A DNA stretch of 19,101 nt from positions 1-19,101 of the forward strand of contig DATGLL010000252.1 in NCBI GenBank assembly GCA_035294145.1, written 5' to 3'. This document shows positions 1 to 8,001 of the stretch, piece after piece; within the stretch, counting starts at the first letter, position 1; every line of letters starts with the position of its first letter. The position numbers and the translations under genes were made by a program. This DNA is from CADDZO01 sp035294145. Its GTDB lineage: Bacteria > Chloroflexota > Dormibacteria > Dormibacterales > Dormibacteraceae. The notes below the pieces were generated by a model. The model did no database searches. It was not told the origin of the DNA and worked only from the letters and a program-made list of their open reading frames with translations.

Positions 1-312
1 CCGCCACCTGCCGGTCCAGATCGGAGCGTTGATCGGCAGCGGACACGCGGGCGGTCACGCCGGGGCGTCCCCCGGGATCAGGTGACCGACTCGCCGGGCC
101 GGGACGGGAAGCGTGCCCGACGAGAAGCAGCGGGAGGCGGTGACGGGAGGGATGCCTTGCTGGCGATCCCACTGCTTCGAGTTGACGGGAGTGAATGGTG
201 AGTGTGTGGGCACGTCAGCTGTTATTACCCCCAGCGGGCCAGCCGATCGGAGGGCTCCCACCGTGCAGCTTGACGTGGCCCTGGGCATGGGCTTCAATGG
301 CTGTGAGAGAAA
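1..312. other. Upstream non-coding region of the IclR/Mo-hydroxylase operon
   Basis: No convincing gene is seen here. Short open frames exist on both strands, but they have no recognisable motif and no good ribosome site. The stretch probably carries the promoter of the operon that starts at 313. A TTGACG hexamer at 182-187 could be a -35 element, but no acceptable -10 lies 16-18 bases downstream, so I do not call a promoter. Confidence 0.4.
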
Positions 313-1164
313 GTGAAATTGATTTCAAATAACGAAAATCATGGGCTGCGGACTGCGGTCAGGGCGCTCAGCGTCCTGGAGTGGATCGCCAGCCAGCGCT
401 CCGAGCCGTCGGCCAAAGAGGTGGCCGCGGCCCTGGACCTGAACCTGACCACCTGCTACCACCTGATCAACACGCTCCTGGCCCGCGGCTACCTGGTGAA
501 GGGCGAGCATCGCCGCCTCCGCCTGGGCCCGAAGGTGGCCTTCCTCTACCAGTCCTTCGCACGCACCCTGCAGCCGGCGCGCGACCTGTTGCCCATCCTC
601 CAGGGCCTCAGCCGGGCCACGGACGAGACCGCCTACCTGGCCGGCTGGGAGCGTGGGGACGTGGTGCTCCAGGCGGTGGTGGAGGGGCCGCACGCCCTGC
701 GCGTCACCGGCCTCTACCCGGGGCTGCGCGGGGCCGCGCACGCTCGCGCCTCGGGCAAGGCGGTGCTCGCCTACCTGAGCCGGGGGGAGCTGGAGACGTT
801 CCTTGCCGAGCATCCCTTGACCCCCCTGACGGCGAGCACGATCACCGACCCGGCCCGGCTCCGCGACGCCCTGGGGGCGGTGGCTCGGGACGGCGTCGCC
901 GTCGATCGGGAGGAGTTCGCGGTCGGCATCTGCTGCGTCGCGGCGCCCTTCTTCGGCGTCGACGGCACGGTCAAGGGCGCGCTCACGGTCTCGATGCCCG
1001 CCTCCCGGTTCGCCGCCTCCCAGGACCTCTGCCGAAAGGCCGTGCGCAGCGCGGGCGAGCAGGCGTCGCGGATGCTCGGCTACGGCGGCGAGTACCCGCC
1101 GACCACGGCGGCGACGGGCGCCGACGATGGCCGTCGGGCGGTTCTCGGAGGTGATGGGCGATGA
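313..1164 (+). CDS. IclR-family transcriptional regulator
   Basis: This 283-residue protein has the IclR layout: an N-terminal winged helix-turn-helix (about residues 12-70, with RALSVLEWIA and a recognition region containing LNLTTCYHLINTLLARGYL) and a C-terminal effector-binding domain (about 85-250, with RASGKAVLAYL and the FAVGICCVAAPFF core). GTG at 313 is the only workable start, because an in-frame TGA lies at 304-306. The stop overlaps the ATG of the next gene (ATGA at 1161-1164), so the regulator is co-transcribed and translationally coupled with the Mo-hydroxylase genes. It probably senses the substrate or an intermediate of the pathway encoded downstream. The effector is unknown. 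The C-terminal 25 residues are low-complexity and beyond the usual family end. Confidence 0.93.
   Translation: MKLISNNENHGLRTAVRALSVLEWIASQRSEPSAKEVAAALDLNLTTCYHLINTLLARGYLVKGEHRRLRLGPKVAFLYQSFARTLQPARDLLPILQGLSRATDETAYLAGWERGDVVLQAVVEGPHALRVTGLYPGLRGAAHARASGKAVLAYLSRGELETFLAEHPLTPLTASTITDPARLRDALGAVARDGVAVDREEFAVGICCVAAPFFGVDGTVKGALTVSMPASRFAASQDLCRKAVRSAGEQASRMLGYGGEYPPTTAATGADDGRRAVLGGDGR
315..341. promoter_or_regulatory. AT-rich nested inverted repeats over the IclR start, possible autoregulatory site
   Basis: An island of A/T in otherwise GC-rich DNA holds two overlapping inverted repeats. GAAAT (315-319) pairs with ATTTC (322-326), and TGATTT (320-325) pairs with AAATCA (336-341). IclR proteins usually bind short palindromes near their own promoters, so this could be an operator. 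It overlaps the first codons of the gene, which would suit repression by roadblock. The assignment rests on symmetry and base composition only. Confidence 0.25.
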
Positions 1165-2009
1165 GGCCGGCCAGCTTCGACTACGTCCGGACCGGTTCGC
1201 TGGAGGAGGCGCTGGGGGCGCTCTCCGAGCCCGGGGCGGTGGCCCTGGCCGGGGGCCAGACCCTGGTGAACCTGATGCGCCAGAGGGTGGTGAGACCCCG
1301 GGTCGTCGTCGACATCTCGAGGGTGAGCGGCCTCGACGAAGTCCGCCTTGAGGACGGCCGCCTGGTCGTCGGGGCCCTGGCCAGGCTGGGCTCGCTCGCC
1401 GAGCTGGACCTGGTCCGCGCCGCGTGCCCGGCCCTCGCCCAGGCCGCGGCGGCGGTCGGCGACCCCCAGGTCCGCAACCGGGCGACCATCGCCGGCAACC
1501 TCTGCCATCCCCTGCCGGTCAGCGACATCGCCCCGGTCCTCCTGGCCAGCGACGGGAGCCTGCTCGTACGGAGCCGGTCGGGCCAGCGCGAGGTCCCGGC
1601 GACGGAGTTCTTCGCCCCGCCCCTCGGCTCCGGCCTCCGGCCGGGCGAGCTGATCGTCGAGGTGCGGTTCGGCCGGCTGGACGGCGCCTCGGCCTACGAG
1701 CGGCTCTCTCGACGGGTCGCCGACCCGGCCGTCGCCGCCGCGGCGGCTTTCGTCCGCATGGTCGACGCCCGGGTCGAGGACGTGGCCGTGGCCCTGGGTG
1801 CGGTGCACGAGGTGCCCGTCCTCGTCCCCTCGATGGATGCCATCCGCGGCGGGCCGTTCCATCCTGAGGCGGCCCGCGCGGCCCTGGAGTCCTTCTGCGG
1901 GCGGCTGAGCCCGCCCTCGAGCCCTCACGCCGGCGCCGACTACCGCCGGCGCGTCGCGGTCGTGGTCGCGCTGCGCGCCCTGGCCCGGGCCGCCGGGCGC
2001 CGCAGCTGA
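1161..2009 (+). CDS. FAD-binding medium subunit of a xanthine dehydrogenase-family molybdenum hydroxylase (CoxM/XdhB-like)
   Basis: The 282-residue protein is the flavin subunit that passes electrons from the 2Fe-2S subunit to an acceptor. The two family FAD-binding signatures are visible: AGGQTLVNLM (residues 30-39) and VRNRATIAGNLCH (104-116), which corresponds to the usual xRNxxTxGGN motif. The C-terminal part (about 175-280) matches the CO dehydrogenase flavoprotein C-terminal domain. Length is normal for CoxM-type subunits, and the extra 4Fe-4S insertion of 4-hydroxybenzoyl-CoA reductases is absent. The gene order M-S-L is the common one. The start ATG overlaps the stop of the IclR gene by 4 bases. 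Confidence 0.93.
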   Translation: MRPASFDYVRTGSLEEALGALSEPGAVALAGGQTLVNLMRQRVVRPRVVVDISRVSGLDEVRLEDGRLVVGALARLGSLAELDLVRAACPALAQAAAAVGDPQVRNRATIAGNLCHPLPVSDIAPVLLASDGSLLVRSRSGQREVPATEFFAPPLGSGLRPGELIVEVRFGRLDGASAYERLSRRVADPAVAAAAAFVRMVDARVEDVAVALGAVHEVPVLVPSMDAIRGGPFHPEAARAALESFCGRLSPPSSPHAGADYRRRVAVVVALRALARAAGRRS

Positions 2010-2024
2010 GCGGAGGTGGCTGCC

Positions 2025-2534
2025 ATGCGAATCGAGGTGACGGTCAACGGCGCCGAGCGGCAGCTCGAGGTCGAGCCCCGCCTGCTCCTGGTCGATCTCC
2101 TCCGTGACCGGTTGCACCTGACCGGGACCCACCTCGGCTGCGAGGACGGCAAGTGCGGGGCGTGCACCATCAGCCTGGACGGGCAACCGGTCAAGTCCTG
2201 CATGGTGCTCGCGGCTCAGGTGGACGGGGGCGAGATCGTGACCGTGGAGGGCCTGGCCGACGGCGTTGCCCTCAGCCCTCTCCAGAGGGCCTTCCAGGAG
2301 CACCACGCGCTCCAGTGCGGGTTCTGCACCCCCGGCTTCCTGATCGCGGCCCGGGGCCTGCTGGAGCGGAACCCCGACCCCACCGAGGAGGAGGTCCGAC
2401 GGGGGCTCGCCGGCAACCTCTGCCGCTGCACCGGCTACACCAACATCGTGCGAGCGGTGAGGGCGGCGGCTGAGGCGATGCGAGGGGAGGCGACCCGGCC
2501 CAGCCCGGAGGCCATGGGGGTGACGCAGCCATGA
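2025..2534 (+). CDS. 2Fe-2S small subunit of the molybdenum hydroxylase (CoxS/XdhC-like)
   Basis: The 169-residue protein carries two 2Fe-2S clusters. The N-terminal plant-ferredoxin-type cluster uses C39, C44, C47 and C59 (GCEDGKCGACTI then SCM). The C-terminal helical cluster uses C98, C101, C133 and C135 (QCGFCTPGF then NLCRCTGY). All eight cysteines are present. I chose ATG 2025 over the upstream in-frame GTG at 2016, because GGAGG at 2012-2016 lies 8 bases before 2025 and GTG 2016 would overlap that ribosome site. The protein also then begins with the typical beta strand MRIEVTVNG. The stop overlaps the ATG of the large subunit gene. Confidence 0.95.
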   Translation: MRIEVTVNGAERQLEVEPRLLLVDLLRDRLHLTGTHLGCEDGKCGACTISLDGQPVKSCMVLAAQVDGGEIVTVEGLADGVALSPLQRAFQEHHALQCGFCTPGFLIAARGLLERNPDPTEEEVRRGLAGNLCRCTGYTNIVRAVRAAAEAMRGEATRPSPEAMGVTQP

Positions 2535-4924
2535 GCGCGCGAGCCGAGCCGACGGGATGGGTCGGGCGAAGCCTGCCCCGCCGCCAGGACCCCAGGCTGC
2601 TGACCGGGCGGGGCCGTTACGCGGGTGACCTCCTCGCCCACGGGATGCTGCACTGCGCCATCCTGCGCAGCCCGCACGCCCACGCGCGCATCAGCCGCAT
2701 CGACGTCAGCCGGGCGCGGGCGATGCCGGGGGTGGTCGAGGTGCTCACGGGTCGGGAGGCCAAGGAGCTCTCGCGGCCCTTGCCCCCCACCATCGACATC
2801 GGGATGAAGCTCAACCAGTCCTACGCGATCGCGGTGGACCGGGTCCGCTACCAGGGGGAGCCGGTGGCGGCGGTGGCCGCGCTCGACCCGTACGTGGCCG
2901 AGGACGCGCTGGAGGCGATCGAGGTCGAGTACGAGCCGCTCCCTGCGCTCACCAGCGTCGAGGCCGCCCTCGCCCCGGGGGCCCCGCTCCTCTATGAGGA
3001 GTGGGGCGACAACATCGAGTTGGCGTACGAGATGAGGACCGGGGACGTCGAGGCGGCGCTGGCCTCGGCCGACGTCGTGGTCGAGGCCCGGGTCCCGCAC
3101 CATCGCTACACGGGGGCGCCGCTCGAGTGCCGGGCCGTGCTCGCCGAGTACGACCAGCTCTCCGGGGAGCTCACGGTCCAGGCCTCGACCCAGGCCCCCC
3201 ACCAGTGCCGCACGCTGCTGGCCGAGGGGCTGGGGCTGCCCGAGCAGCGGGTCCGGGTCGTCGCCCACGATGTCGGCGGCGGGTTCGGGACCAAGCTCCA
3301 GGTCGACGGGGAGATGATCCCATGCCTCCTCGCCATCAAGACCGGGCGCCCGGTCAAGTGGGTGGAGAGCCGCCGCGAGAACCTCCTCTCCGGCGTCCAC
3401 TCCCGCGACTACGTCTGGGACTTCAGGGCTGGCTTCACCAGGGATGGTCGGCTCACCGGCCTCCACGCCCGGCTGACCGGTGACGTCGGCTGCGACGGCA
3501 CCAACCGCTCCAGCGGTGTCGGTGCCCTGCTGGTGGCGGCGTTCTACGTGCCCGGGGCCTACAAGCTCCCCGTGCTGCACGTCCAGGTCACGGGGGTGGT
3601 GACCAACAAGGCTCCCTACGGCGCCTACCGTGGCTACGGCAAGGACATCGCCACCTACGGCATCGAGCGGCTGATGGAGATCGCCGCCCGGCGCCTCCAC
3701 CTCCCCTCGGACGAGCTGCGCCGGCGCAACTTCATCCAGCCCGACGAGTACCCCTTCACCACCGTCACCGGGCCCATCCACGACAGCGGCGACTTCCCCC
3801 AGCTGCTCTCCCGGGCGCAGGAGCTGATCGGGATGGAGGCGTTCCGACGCCGCCAGGAGGAGGCCCGGCGCCAGGGTCGCCACCTGGGGGTTGGGTTCTC
3901 CTGCATGCTGGAGCCCTCCGGGGCAGCGGTCCCCAACTGCATCTTCAACGGCTACGAGCCGGCCCAGGTCCGCGTCACCCCGGAGGGCGGCGTCATCCTG
4001 CTGACCGGCCTGCAGGACATCGGCCAAGGTGTCGAGACCACGCTGGCCCAGGTCGTGGCCGACGAGCTGACGCTCCGGCCTGATGACATCAAGGTGGTCT
4101 TCGGCGACACCGAGGCGGTTCCCTATGGGCTCGGCGTGTGGTCGAGCCGGGGCGCGAGCTACGGCGTCTCGGCCGCGGTGGCGGCCGCGCGCCGGGTGAA
4201 GGAGAAGGTGCTGAGGGCCGGCGCCAACCTGCTCGAGGTGAGCCCGGAGGACGTCGAGCTGCGAGCCGGCGCCGTCCAGGTCAAGGGGTCGCCCGAGCGA
4301 AGGCTGACGCTGGCCGAGATCGGACGTGCCGTCTACCTGTGGCCAGGGCCGTACGCGGTCCTGCCCGGCGAGGAGCCTAGCCTTGAGGCCAGCGCCTACT
4401 GGACGGCGCCCATCGTCCGCTGGGTGCCGGACCAGGTGGGCACGCTCAGCATCTACACCACCCATCCCACCGCCTGCTTCGCCGCCGTGGTCGAGGTCGA
4501 CGTGGAGACGGGGAAGGTGAGGCTGGAGCGGATGGTGGTGGTGCACGACTGCGGGACCCTGATCAACCCCATGGTGGTGGAGGGGCAGATCTCCGGCGGC
4601 ACCGTCCAGGGGGTGGCCGGGGCCCTCGGCGAGGAGCTCGCCTACGACGAGCACGGCAACCTCCTCAACCTCGGCTTCCTGGACTACCTCGCGCCCACCG
4701 CGGCCGACCTCCCCCCCATCGAGGTCGAGCACCTGGTCTTCCCCTCGCCCTTCACCGCCCTGGGCAGCAAGGGCATGGGGGAGGGCGGGGCCATCGGGGC
4801 CCCGGCGGCGGTGGTCAATGCGGTCGAGGACGCGCTGCGGCCCCTGGGGGTCACCATCTCCGAGATCCCGCTCACCCCCGAGCGGGTGCTGGCGGCGATC
4901 GAGGCCGCCGGGGGGAGATCGTGA
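2531..4924 (+). CDS. Molybdopterin-binding large subunit of a xanthine dehydrogenase/aldehyde oxidase-family hydroxylase
   Basis: This 797-residue catalytic subunit should hydroxylate an aldehyde or N-heterocycle using water at a Mo-cytosine dinucleotide centre. The N-terminal hammerhead domain (about 18-125) is followed by two Mo-cofactor domains. Visible motifs are GGGFGTK (249-255), the active-site loop GAYRGYGK (364-371) and the terminal KGMGEGGAIGAP with the catalytic glutamate at E751. The loop is not the AYRCSFR of true form-I CO dehydrogenase, so annotation as CO dehydrogenase would be wrong. It is nearest to the AYRGAGR type, but with Y-G-K in place of A-G-R. Substrate is unknown. 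It sits between its 2Fe-2S subunit (ATGA overlap) and the lactonase-like gene (GTGA overlap). Maturation genes for the cofactor are not in the window. Confidence 0.94.
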   Translation: MSARAEPTGWVGRSLPRRQDPRLLTGRGRYAGDLLAHGMLHCAILRSPHAHARISRIDVSRARAMPGVVEVLTGREAKELSRPLPPTIDIGMKLNQSYAIAVDRVRYQGEPVAAVAALDPYVAEDALEAIEVEYEPLPALTSVEAALAPGAPLLYEEWGDNIELAYEMRTGDVEAALASADVVVEARVPHHRYTGAPLECRAVLAEYDQLSGELTVQASTQAPHQCRTLLAEGLGLPEQRVRVVAHDVGGGFGTKLQVDGEMIPCLLAIKTGRPVKWVESRRENLLSGVHSRDYVWDFRAGFTRDGRLTGLHARLTGDVGCDGTNRSSGVGALLVAAFYVPGAYKLPVLHVQVTGVVTNKAPYGAYRGYGKDIATYGIERLMEIAARRLHLPSDELRRRNFIQPDEYPFTTVTGPIHDSGDFPQLLSRAQELIGMEAFRRRQEEARRQGRHLGVGFSCMLEPSGAAVPNCIFNGYEPAQVRVTPEGGVILLTGLQDIGQGVETTLAQVVADELTLRPDDIKVVFGDTEAVPYGLGVWSSRGASYGVSAAVAAARRVKEKVLRAGANLLEVSPEDVELRAGAVQVKGSPERRLTLAEIGRAVYLWPGPYAVLPGEEPSLEASAYWTAPIVRWVPDQVGTLSIYTTHPTACFAAVVEVDVETGKVRLERMVVVHDCGTLINPMVVEGQISGGTVQGVAGALGEELAYDEHGNLLNLGFLDYLAPTAADLPPIEVEHLVFPSPFTALGSKGMGEGGAIGAPAAVVNAVEDALRPLGVTISEIPLTPERVLAAIEAAGGRS

Positions 4925-5730
4925 GGCCGGCCCGCTACCGGGTCCATCCCTTGCTGCTCGGGGAGGCGGAGGTCGGCCGCGCCCTGGACGTCTTCTGGAG
5001 CCTCACCAAGGAGTCCGGGCGGGTCACGGTGCCGATCCTGGCCTTCTTGATCGAGGGGGGCCCTCACCCGATCCTGGTCGACACCGGCATGCGGGACCCA
5101 GCCCGGGCCGTGGAGGTCCATCGGCTCGGTCCCCATCGCACCACGGCCGAGTGGTCGCTGGAGGCGCAGCTGGCAGGGCACGGGCTGCGGCCGGCGGACG
5201 TCGGCGCCGTGATCCTGACCCACCTGCACTACGACCACGCGGGAGGCTGCCAGCGGCTCCCGCGCGCCCGCTTCCTGGTCCAGCGACGGGAGCTCATGGA
5301 GGCCGCGGCCCCGGCCGGCCCGCGCGGCCTGGAGGTCGGGGGACGGGAGCTCTTCTACGACCGCTGGGACGTCGCCGCGCTGGTCGACGAGCTGTGGGAC
5401 CGGGTCGACCTCCTGGAGGGCGACGAGGAGCCGTACCCCGGCATCAGGTGCGTGCGCTACGCCAACTCGCACACGCCGGGCAGCCAGTGCGTCTACGTCG
5501 AGACCGAGGCCGGGACGCTGGCCCTGGTCGGCGACATCGTGCGGAAGGTCGACCTCAACGTCGAGAGAGGGATCCCGCCCGGGCTCTTCTACGACCTGGA
5601 GGCGATCCGGGCCGCGATCTCCGACATCCGGCGGCGGGCCGACCGCATCCTGCCGACCCACGACCCGGCGGTCAGCCCGTCCCCGCCCGCGCGCCCCGCG
5701 CGGGCGGGGGGCGAGCGGGACGGTGGCTGA
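4921..5730 (+). CDS. Metallo-beta-lactamase-fold hydrolase, N-acyl homoserine lactonase type
   Basis: The 269-residue protein has the zinc motif HLHYDHAGG (101-109). Later it has a histidine in SHTPGS, an aspartate in VGDIV and a histidine in LPTHDP. Together these form the binuclear zinc site of lactonase-like MBL enzymes. It begins at GTG 4921, which overlaps the stop of the Mo-hydroxylase large subunit (GTGA). The next gene begins 8 bases before this one ends. Its place between a hydroxylase and a 2-oxoacid dehydrogenase E1 suggests that it opens a lactone, cyclic amide or ester made by the hydroxylase. Quorum quenching is a possible alternative but is unlikely in this operon. The last 25 residues are proline- and arginine-rich and probably disordered. 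Confidence 0.88.
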   Translation: MRPARYRVHPLLLGEAEVGRALDVFWSLTKESGRVTVPILAFLIEGGPHPILVDTGMRDPARAVEVHRLGPHRTTAEWSLEAQLAGHGLRPADVGAVILTHLHYDHAGGCQRLPRARFLVQRRELMEAAAPAGPRGLEVGGRELFYDRWDVAALVDELWDRVDLLEGDEEPYPGIRCVRYANSHTPGSQCVYVETEAGTLALVGDIVRKVDLNVERGIPPGLFYDLEAIRAAISDIRRRADRILPTHDPAVSPSPPARPARAGGERDGG

Positions 5731-6721
5731 GGGAACGGCCGCGGCCGGGCCCGGGGGGCGCTCCCTCGACCCTGGGCTGCTGGTGCGGATGCTGCGGATG
5801 ATGCAGGTCATCCGGTGCTTCGAGGACCGGGTCTTCGACCTCTTCGCCAAGGGCATGATCAGCGGCAGCACCCATCTCTGCCAGGGGCAGGAGGCGGTGG
5901 CCGTGGGCGCCTGCTTTGCCCTGCGGGCCGACGACCTCATGGTCTGCACCTACCGCGGGCATGGGGCCTGCCTGGCCAAGGGCATGGGGCTGCGGGCGGC
6001 CCTGGCGGAGATCCTCGGCCGCAGCACCGGCTGCTGCGGCGGCAAGGGTGGCTCGATGCACCTGGCCGACGTCTCGGTGGGCGCCATGGGCTCGTTCGCG
6101 ATCGTGGGGGCCGGCATCCCGGTGGCGGCGGGTCTGGCCTGGGCCTCGCGACAGCGCGGGGCCGACCAGGTCACGCTCGCCTTCTTCGGCGATGGAGCCA
6201 CCAACATCGGGGCGTTTCACGAGGGGCTGAACCTGGCCTCGATCTGGAGGTTGCCGGTCGTCTTCGTCTGCGAGAACAACCTCTACGGGGAGTACTCACC
6301 GCTGGCCGCGACCACCCCCGTGCGGGACCTGGCGGTGCGGGCTCGATCCTATGCCATGCCGGCGGCGATCGTGGACGGGAACGACGTCGAGGAGGTCCAC
6401 CGGGCGGTCGGGGAGGCCGTCGAGCGGGCCCGTCGTGGCCAGGGCCCCACCCTCGTGGAGTGCAAGACGTATCGTCACAAGGGCCACTCCCGCAGTGACC
6501 CGGCCAGGTACCGACCGGCTGGCGAGCTGGAGCGCTGGCTGGCCCGCGATCCGATCCTTGTGCTCGGCCGGCGGCTGCTTGGGGCCGGCGTCCTGGGGCA
6601 GGGTGACCTCGACCGCATCGAGGCGGAGGCGAGGGCCGAGGTGGCGGAGGCCGAGCGGCAGGCCCTGGCCGATCCCCTGCCCGAGGCGGCGCGGCTGGTC
6701 GCGGATGTGACCGTGGGGTAA
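5723..6721 (+). CDS. Thiamine-diphosphate-dependent dehydrogenase E1 component, alpha subunit (AcoA/PdhA-like)
   Basis: The 332-residue subunit carries the thiamine diphosphate motif GDG (156-158) through NN (185-186), with the intervening GAFHEGLNLASIWRLPVVF typical of acetoin and pyruvate dehydrogenase alpha chains. YRGH (77-80) and GGKGGSMHLAD (106-116) are also diagnostic. With the beta chain it should decarboxylate a 2-oxoacid or cleave an acyloin such as acetoin. The GTG start at 5723 overlaps the preceding gene by 8 bases, and a GAGCGGGA-like ribosome site lies just upstream. AcoA is the closest look-alike family, but the other genes of the operon do not indicate acetoin, so I give no symbol. 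Confidence 0.93.
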   Translation: MAEGTAAAGPGGRSLDPGLLVRMLRMMQVIRCFEDRVFDLFAKGMISGSTHLCQGQEAVAVGACFALRADDLMVCTYRGHGACLAKGMGLRAALAEILGRSTGCCGGKGGSMHLADVSVGAMGSFAIVGAGIPVAAGLAWASRQRGADQVTLAFFGDGATNIGAFHEGLNLASIWRLPVVFVCENNLYGEYSPLAATTPVRDLAVRARSYAMPAAIVDGNDVEEVHRAVGEAVERARRGQGPTLVECKTYRHKGHSRSDPARYRPAGELERWLARDPILVLGRRLLGAGVLGQGDLDRIEAEARAEVAEAERQALADPLPEAARLVADVTVG

Positions 6722-6726
6722 GGGCC

Positions 6727-7713
6727 GTGTCGACCACGATCGGTGACACCCCGGGCACGACCTATCGCCAGGCCATCACCCAGGCGCTGCGGGACGAGAT
6801 GCGCTCCGACCCCACGGTGGTCCTGCTGGGCGAGGACGTCGGCGCCGCCGGCGGGGTGTTCAAGGTCACCGAGGGGCTGCTCGAGGAGTTCGGCCCGGGG
6901 CGGGTCCGGGACACGCCCATCTCCGAGGTGGCGATCGTGGGCGCGGCGCTGGGCGCGGCCCTGAACGGCCTGCGGCCGGTGGCCGAGCTGATGTTCGCGG
7001 ACTTCGTGGCGGTGGCGATGGACCAGCTGGCGCTCCAGATCCCCACCTATCGCTACCTGACCGGCGGCCAGGTGAAGGTCCCGCTGGTGGTCCGGGCGGT
7101 GGCGGGGGCAGGCCTCGGCTTCGCCGCCCAGCATTCCGGCAGCCCGGTGGCGTGGTTCATGCACGTGCCGGGGTGGCGCGTCGTGGCCCCCTCCACCCCG
7201 TCGGACGCGTACGCGCTGCTGCGGGCCGCGATTCGATGCGACGACCCGGTGTTGTTCTTCGAGCACAAGGCCCTGTACGGCCGCAGGGGCCGGCTCGACC
7301 GCCCGGAGGCCGCGGTCATCGGTCGCGCCACGGTGGTCCGCGACGGTGATGACGTGACCATCGTCGCCGTGTCCATGATGGTGGAGCGGGCGCTCGCCGC
7401 CGCCGAGCTGCTCGCGACACGCGGTATCCGGGCCGAGGTGATCGACCTCCGCACGCTGGCGCCCTGGGACCGGGAGGCCGTGCTCCGCTCGGTTCGAAGG
7501 ACGGGGCGGCTGGTGACCGTGGAGGAGTCCCCCCGTGAGTGTGGCTGGGGGGCCGAGGTGGTCTCCACCGTTGCGGAGAGGATGCGGCCGCCGGTGGCCC
7601 GGGTTACCGCCCCCAGCAGCCCGATCCCGTTCTCGCCGGCCTTGGAGGCGGAGTGGATCCCCCGCCCCGAGAAGGTGGTAGCGACCGTGGAGGCGTTGCT
7701 CGCCGAATCGTGA
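6727..7713 (+). CDS. Thiamine-diphosphate-dependent dehydrogenase E1 component, beta subunit (AcoB/PdhB-like)
   Basis: The 328-residue protein has the normal length and full layout of E1 beta: a pyrimidine-binding domain with LLGEDVGAAGGVFKVTEGL (33-51), the catalytic glutamate in TPISE (E67), and VPGWRVVAPSTPSDA, then a C-terminal transketolase domain with EVIDLRTLAPWD. It starts with GTG at 6727, five bases after the alpha stop codon, so the two are cotranslated. It is the last gene of the operon. No lipoyl E2 or E3 gene follows before the CRISPR region, so the partner acyltransferase must be encoded elsewhere or the pair works without it. Confidence 0.93.
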   Translation: MSTTIGDTPGTTYRQAITQALRDEMRSDPTVVLLGEDVGAAGGVFKVTEGLLEEFGPGRVRDTPISEVAIVGAALGAALNGLRPVAELMFADFVAVAMDQLALQIPTYRYLTGGQVKVPLVVRAVAGAGLGFAAQHSGSPVAWFMHVPGWRVVAPSTPSDAYALLRAAIRCDDPVLFFEHKALYGRRGRLDRPEAAVIGRATVVRDGDDVTIVAVSMMVERALAAAELLATRGIRAEVIDLRTLAPWDREAVLRSVRRTGRLVTVEESPRECGWGAEVVSTVAERMRPPVARVTAPSSPIPFSPALEAEWIPRPEKVVATVEALLAES

Positions 7714-8001
7714 CCGAGGGCCCGTTGACGATGGCCTGGGCACGTGCGGCGGTCACGGCGGCCTGCCGGTCCTTAAGGCCATCCCTTCCCTCGTGCCACG
7801 CCGGCTCAGCCCTGCCGTGGGGGCGACGCGCTCGAGCGGTTGCCGACGGCGATGGGGGAGACGGAGAAGACGTCACCACGGATGCTGGCTGCCCATGGCC
7901 GAGGTTGCGCCAGGATCTGGTTCCTGGAGGCCATGGTGGTGTGAGTAGGAAGATTTTCCCCGCAAGTTGATGATATGGAATGATGGTGGATCACGCAACC
8001 A

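Noticed and set aside
113..316. Open frame of 67 codons ending in a GTGA overlap with the IclR gene
   Set aside because: The overlap looks like coupling, but the ORF has no family motif, no ribosome site and unusual codon choice for this genome.
2435..4732. Very long minus-strand open frame opposite the Mo-hydroxylase large subunit
   Set aside because: It is a shadow frame caused by high GC at third codon positions of the plus-strand gene. It has no protein family signal and biased composition. The same holds for long antisense frames at 1080-2306, 4684-5949, 6475-7743, 11621-13744, 15363-16679 and 16303-18441.
2531..4924. Aerobic CO dehydrogenase (coxL)
   Set aside because: The form-I active-site loop AYRCSFR is absent; the loop reads GAYRGYGK, so CO oxidation is not supported.
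7711..7729. 19-base stretch TGACCGAGGGCCCGTTGAC resembling 15515-15533
   Set aside because: There are two mismatches, it sits partly over a stop codon, and no extended similarity is seen beyond it. It is probably chance in GC-rich DNA.
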